The notes beneath the pieces are model-generated. The model saw only the letters and a program-made list of their open reading frames with translations, made no database searches and was not told where the DNA came from. A stretch of 64,000 bases of DNA from Turritopsis dohrnii (lineage: Eukaryota > Cnidaria > Hydrozoa > Anthoathecata > Oceaniidae), in NCBI GenBank assembly GCA_027922465.2, contig BQMF02000433.1, forward strand, positions 62,001-126,000, read 5' to 3'. Made by a program: the position numbers and the translations under genes. Below, in pieces: positions 61,330 through 64,000 of this stretch (position 1 is the stretch's first letter; every line of letters begins with the position of its first letter).

Positions 61330-61645
61330 ACCGGATTTGTCAGCTTTTGGATGCGGCGTTCATTAGAGGGCGGCGTTTATTACAAAATGAAAAGTAAGAT
61401 AGAAGCAAACTTAAACAACAATGTTTTCTTATCCTAAAAAAGTTTCCAAAAGGCTGTGCTAAATGTTTTACACAAAAGATATGTTCACAAAAATGTTAAA
61501 GAAGAGCAACACCACTGTCGCCGTTCTCTTCTATGACGCCGCTTTTCAAGATACAGCGTTTATTAGAGGGCGGCGTTCATTGCAAATGTTTGGCTAAGAG
61601 CGGCGTTTACCAGAGGGTGGCGTTTATAAAAGGAAATCGGTATAC
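61330..61645 (-). repeat. CGCC-rich dispersed repeat, opposite orientation to the 18.8-kb copy
   Basis: Repeated GGCGTTTATTAGAGGGCGGC-like words at 61363-61383 and 61556-61630. The inverse complement matches the organisation of 18810-19285. Confidence 0.6.
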
Positions 61646-61972
61646 AATTACTTGTATGGAAATTTCATAATTGTTTTATCCGAATAATGAAAGTTGTTTA
61701 AATTACAAATAAAGTAATTATGACTATCTTTCAGCAAAAGCGAAACTGGAAAGACATATAGTGCTTTACTCGAGAGATCGAAAAATATACGTTTTTGAGT
61801 GAATCATTAAAATGTAGCGATGCTGATTCTGAATTCTGACATTACAGCCGAGCTGTTTTGGATGTAACAACTAGAAAATACTTTGTCATAAGAATTGCTT
61901 TATTCTTGTATTGCCAAGTTGTAGATCCAAACTAAAAGGATTGAGTTGAAAGTGTTTTTATTTTGCCAAAAC

Positions 61973-62024
61973 ATGTATTGGTTTAGTTTGTTAATGCTTT
62001 TATCGTTGCATGGAGTTATTGGAG
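61973..62024 (+). CDS. Possible first exon: signal peptide
   Basis: ATG at 61973 encodes MYWFSLLMLLSLHGVIG and ends with GGAG/GTAAGA, a strong phase-1 donor. Size, hydrophobic profile and splice phase are like the signal-peptide exon of the receptor at 44.7 kb. No downstream exon was recognised before the window ends, so the rest may lie outside or the exon may be chance. Confidence 0.35.
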
Positions 62025-63871
62025 GTAAGAACCATTATAATATCGTTTATCTTTGAAGTATCAACTTAACAAATATCCACATGCTGAGAGAATCGATGTC
62101 AATCGGTAACAGACTTCGATATAGTAAATAGGTCTATCTAAGTTTTTATATAACAACTTGAAATGGTTTTACTTGAAACTACAGGCGTTGTGAATTCAAA
62201 GTTGCAATTGTGCAATTTTTAAATATAAATTGATACTTGTGTTTACTTTGAGTCTCGTTAGCAGGAGTCGGAAAAATCATGTTTTGTTGTTCATGAATTT
62301 TTCCCTACAAAGTCATTACAAAGTTCACATCAACACTCGAATTAAGCGTGCAAAGTAACTTTTGATACAACAAAAGATGTTAAATCTGAGGTAACTGTTG
62401 ACTTAACAGTTTTGGAAAACTCTCATAAGTAATTTCGTGTAACAGGCTTGCTGATTTTGCGAATCTTCCTAATTCGATCAACTTTTAAAGCAAAGCTTTC
62501 CTTAGTTACTGAGAAAAGAAATATTTTTGAGACTTTTAATATTGAAACGCAACTTGTTAAGATTTCTAAAAAGAAAGCCACAAAAAGAAATTGATCAAAT
62601 TTGTAAAGTGGTAAACAATATCAAGTGTGCAAATTTTCAACAAAATTGAAAGAAATTAATTCAAAGTTTCACTTTCTCGATCAAACCACAAAAATGGATG
62701 TCATATTCGAAAATAATACTGTCAAGGAAACTTTTGTATTTGTCATTTGTATTTGCTTGGTTTTACACGTAAATATTCTTAAAAGATTTTTCTTCTAAGC
62801 AGAAGTTTTAATGCTTTCCATTTAAATTCTACACCAAAAAGTACAATTTAAAAGTTTCAGCGTCTCAACTCATTAATTATTCATGACTGCGTTGACTTTT
62901 TGATGTACAATTTAAATTTAAAGTTTTAAAACACCAGCTTAAAAGAAACATTTTTCAAGAATCTTTACGTGTAAACTCTCCTTAATGCTGCCATTTTTAG
63001 TTTCTGGAGTTGTGAGGTTATTATGTGTTTTATTTATAAGGCGAGCATTACATGCACGCAGTATAAAATACAGTTCTAGTGACTTGGATAAATTCCACAG
63101 TCCTCAAATAATTTTCATTCAGTTACATTTCCGTTTCGAGCTACAGAAACGTTAATATTTATCAAATGTTTAAATTTGTTAATTGTGAATCTGGTGATTA
63201 TAAGGGAAGGAATATTTTACCAATTACAAAAATACATAGGTACTTCCTTTGCAAAACCAATGTTTCTCAAAACAAGCTATAAGCTGCAAAAGTGCATTCA
63301 ATATCTTCAATTTTTTGGGAATTGAGGCAATAAAATATATGTGACGTGCGTATTATGGGTGATTCATGATGCAAAGAAATGCTGTGATGATTTCAAAACT
63401 TAAAGATGATGCTTTCCCATTTTGAGAAGATTTTTCAATTGAACGAAAGTTTTGTTGTTTTGTTGTTTCCTTACAGTAAATATTGCAAAGCGAAGTTTCA
63501 TTTCTGCCTTGATTTTTAAGGCAGATAAAATAAGAATTGTATCCTTGACCACCTAGCTTCCCACCTGGGCAGCGGGTGCGGTTAATGAATTATTGTTAAT
63601 GTTACATTATACTGTTTTCGTTTTGTTTGCTAACATTGCCATTTAAAACAAGAGTGAAGGAATGTCCATAGGTTGAGACAGCTTCTTTCAATATTTTACC
63701 ATACGGTAAATTTAATGATTTCCTATTTTTTCCTAAGAACTTCATTACATAACGTTGTAACGTTTACGTTGAATCGTTTCACTGACAGAAAAATCGAACA
63801 TGTCCATATCCTAAAAACAATAATTCAAAAGAATGTAAAGAGAAAATTCAATGAATATTTCGAATTTTTAA
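62025..63871. other. No gene recognised
   Basis: AT-rich; could be the first intron of a gene starting at 61973, but no acceptor/exon is supported. Confidence 0.35.
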
Positions 63872-64000
63872 ATACCGTAAAGACTTGATTAAGCGCCCCC
63901 TTGAAAAAAGCGGCCCTCCTAAAATGAAAAATATTTTATAAGTGACCCCTCCACAAAAAAGCTCCGCCCTCGAATAAGCGCCCCCTCTAAAGGTCGAAAA
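63872..64000 (+). repeat. AAGCGCCCC-type repeat running off the window
   Basis: Repeated AAGCGCCCCCT and AAGCGGCCCT words. Same family as at 1228-1290. The right end lies outside the window. Confidence 0.55.

Overview
This AT-rich window looks like animal nuclear DNA. The intron-rich Ig/FN3/tyrosine-phosphatase receptor could only come from a metazoan. The repeat population (CACTA/Tnp2-type elements, a Tc1-like element, pogo-like foldbacks, AAGCGCCCC-type repeats, a CGTACCCAGGG hairpin) resembles what I know from cnidarian or sponge genomes. I cannot fix the species, and no bacterial, plastid or viral gene cluster is present.

The centrepiece is a minus-strand receptor-type protein tyrosine phosphatase gene (about 44.7 down to 22.1 kb) with at least 22 recognisable exons: signal peptide, seven Ig exons, three FN3 domains, a membrane-proximal region with a furin-like KRKRR site, a transmembrane helix, a juxtamembrane exon and two tandem PTP domains. 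Nearly all splice phases match, so the original architecture can be read. The copy is dead: in-frame stops lie in Ig1, Ig6 and D1, Ig5 has a phase mismatch, D2 has a one-base frameshift, and two DNA transposons sit inside coding exons. One is an 8,665-bp CACTA element (23162-31826, TSD TTC) that splits the conserved KNRY motif at the start of D2. The other is a 2,884-bp terminal-inverted-repeat element (40320-43203) that interrupts Ig3 three codons before its splice donor. A second, paralogous receptor remnant lies just upstream (46.7-45.5 kb), suggesting a tandem family.

The rest is mostly repeats. From 1.5 to 6.66 kb there is a seven-unit head-to-tail array whose units end in (GACA)n plus a fixed terminus and a GC-rich hairpin. 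From 7.2 to 11.3 kb lies an eroded Tnp2-type transposase relic, itself split by an ACGTC-rich insertion. From 12.3 to 16.3 kb there are two direct repeats, one interrupted by a 650-bp MITE (the other copy is its empty site), a Tc1-like transposase gene with an intron and one frameshift, and a 225-bp ACGCGT-rich palindrome. From 16.3 to 22.1 kb I see only a foldback MITE and a CGCC-rich repeat. From 47 to 64 kb there are a TGTGCAAC foldback MITE, a tRNA-derived SINE, a pogo-like foldback, another CGCC-rich copy, a possible signal-peptide exon (61973-62024, plus strand) and long stretches with nothing I can identify.

I found no convincing intact host gene. The CACTA element is the most complete coding unit: a plus-strand Tnp2-type transposase (one internal stop) and a divergently transcribed second protein whose four exons are open.
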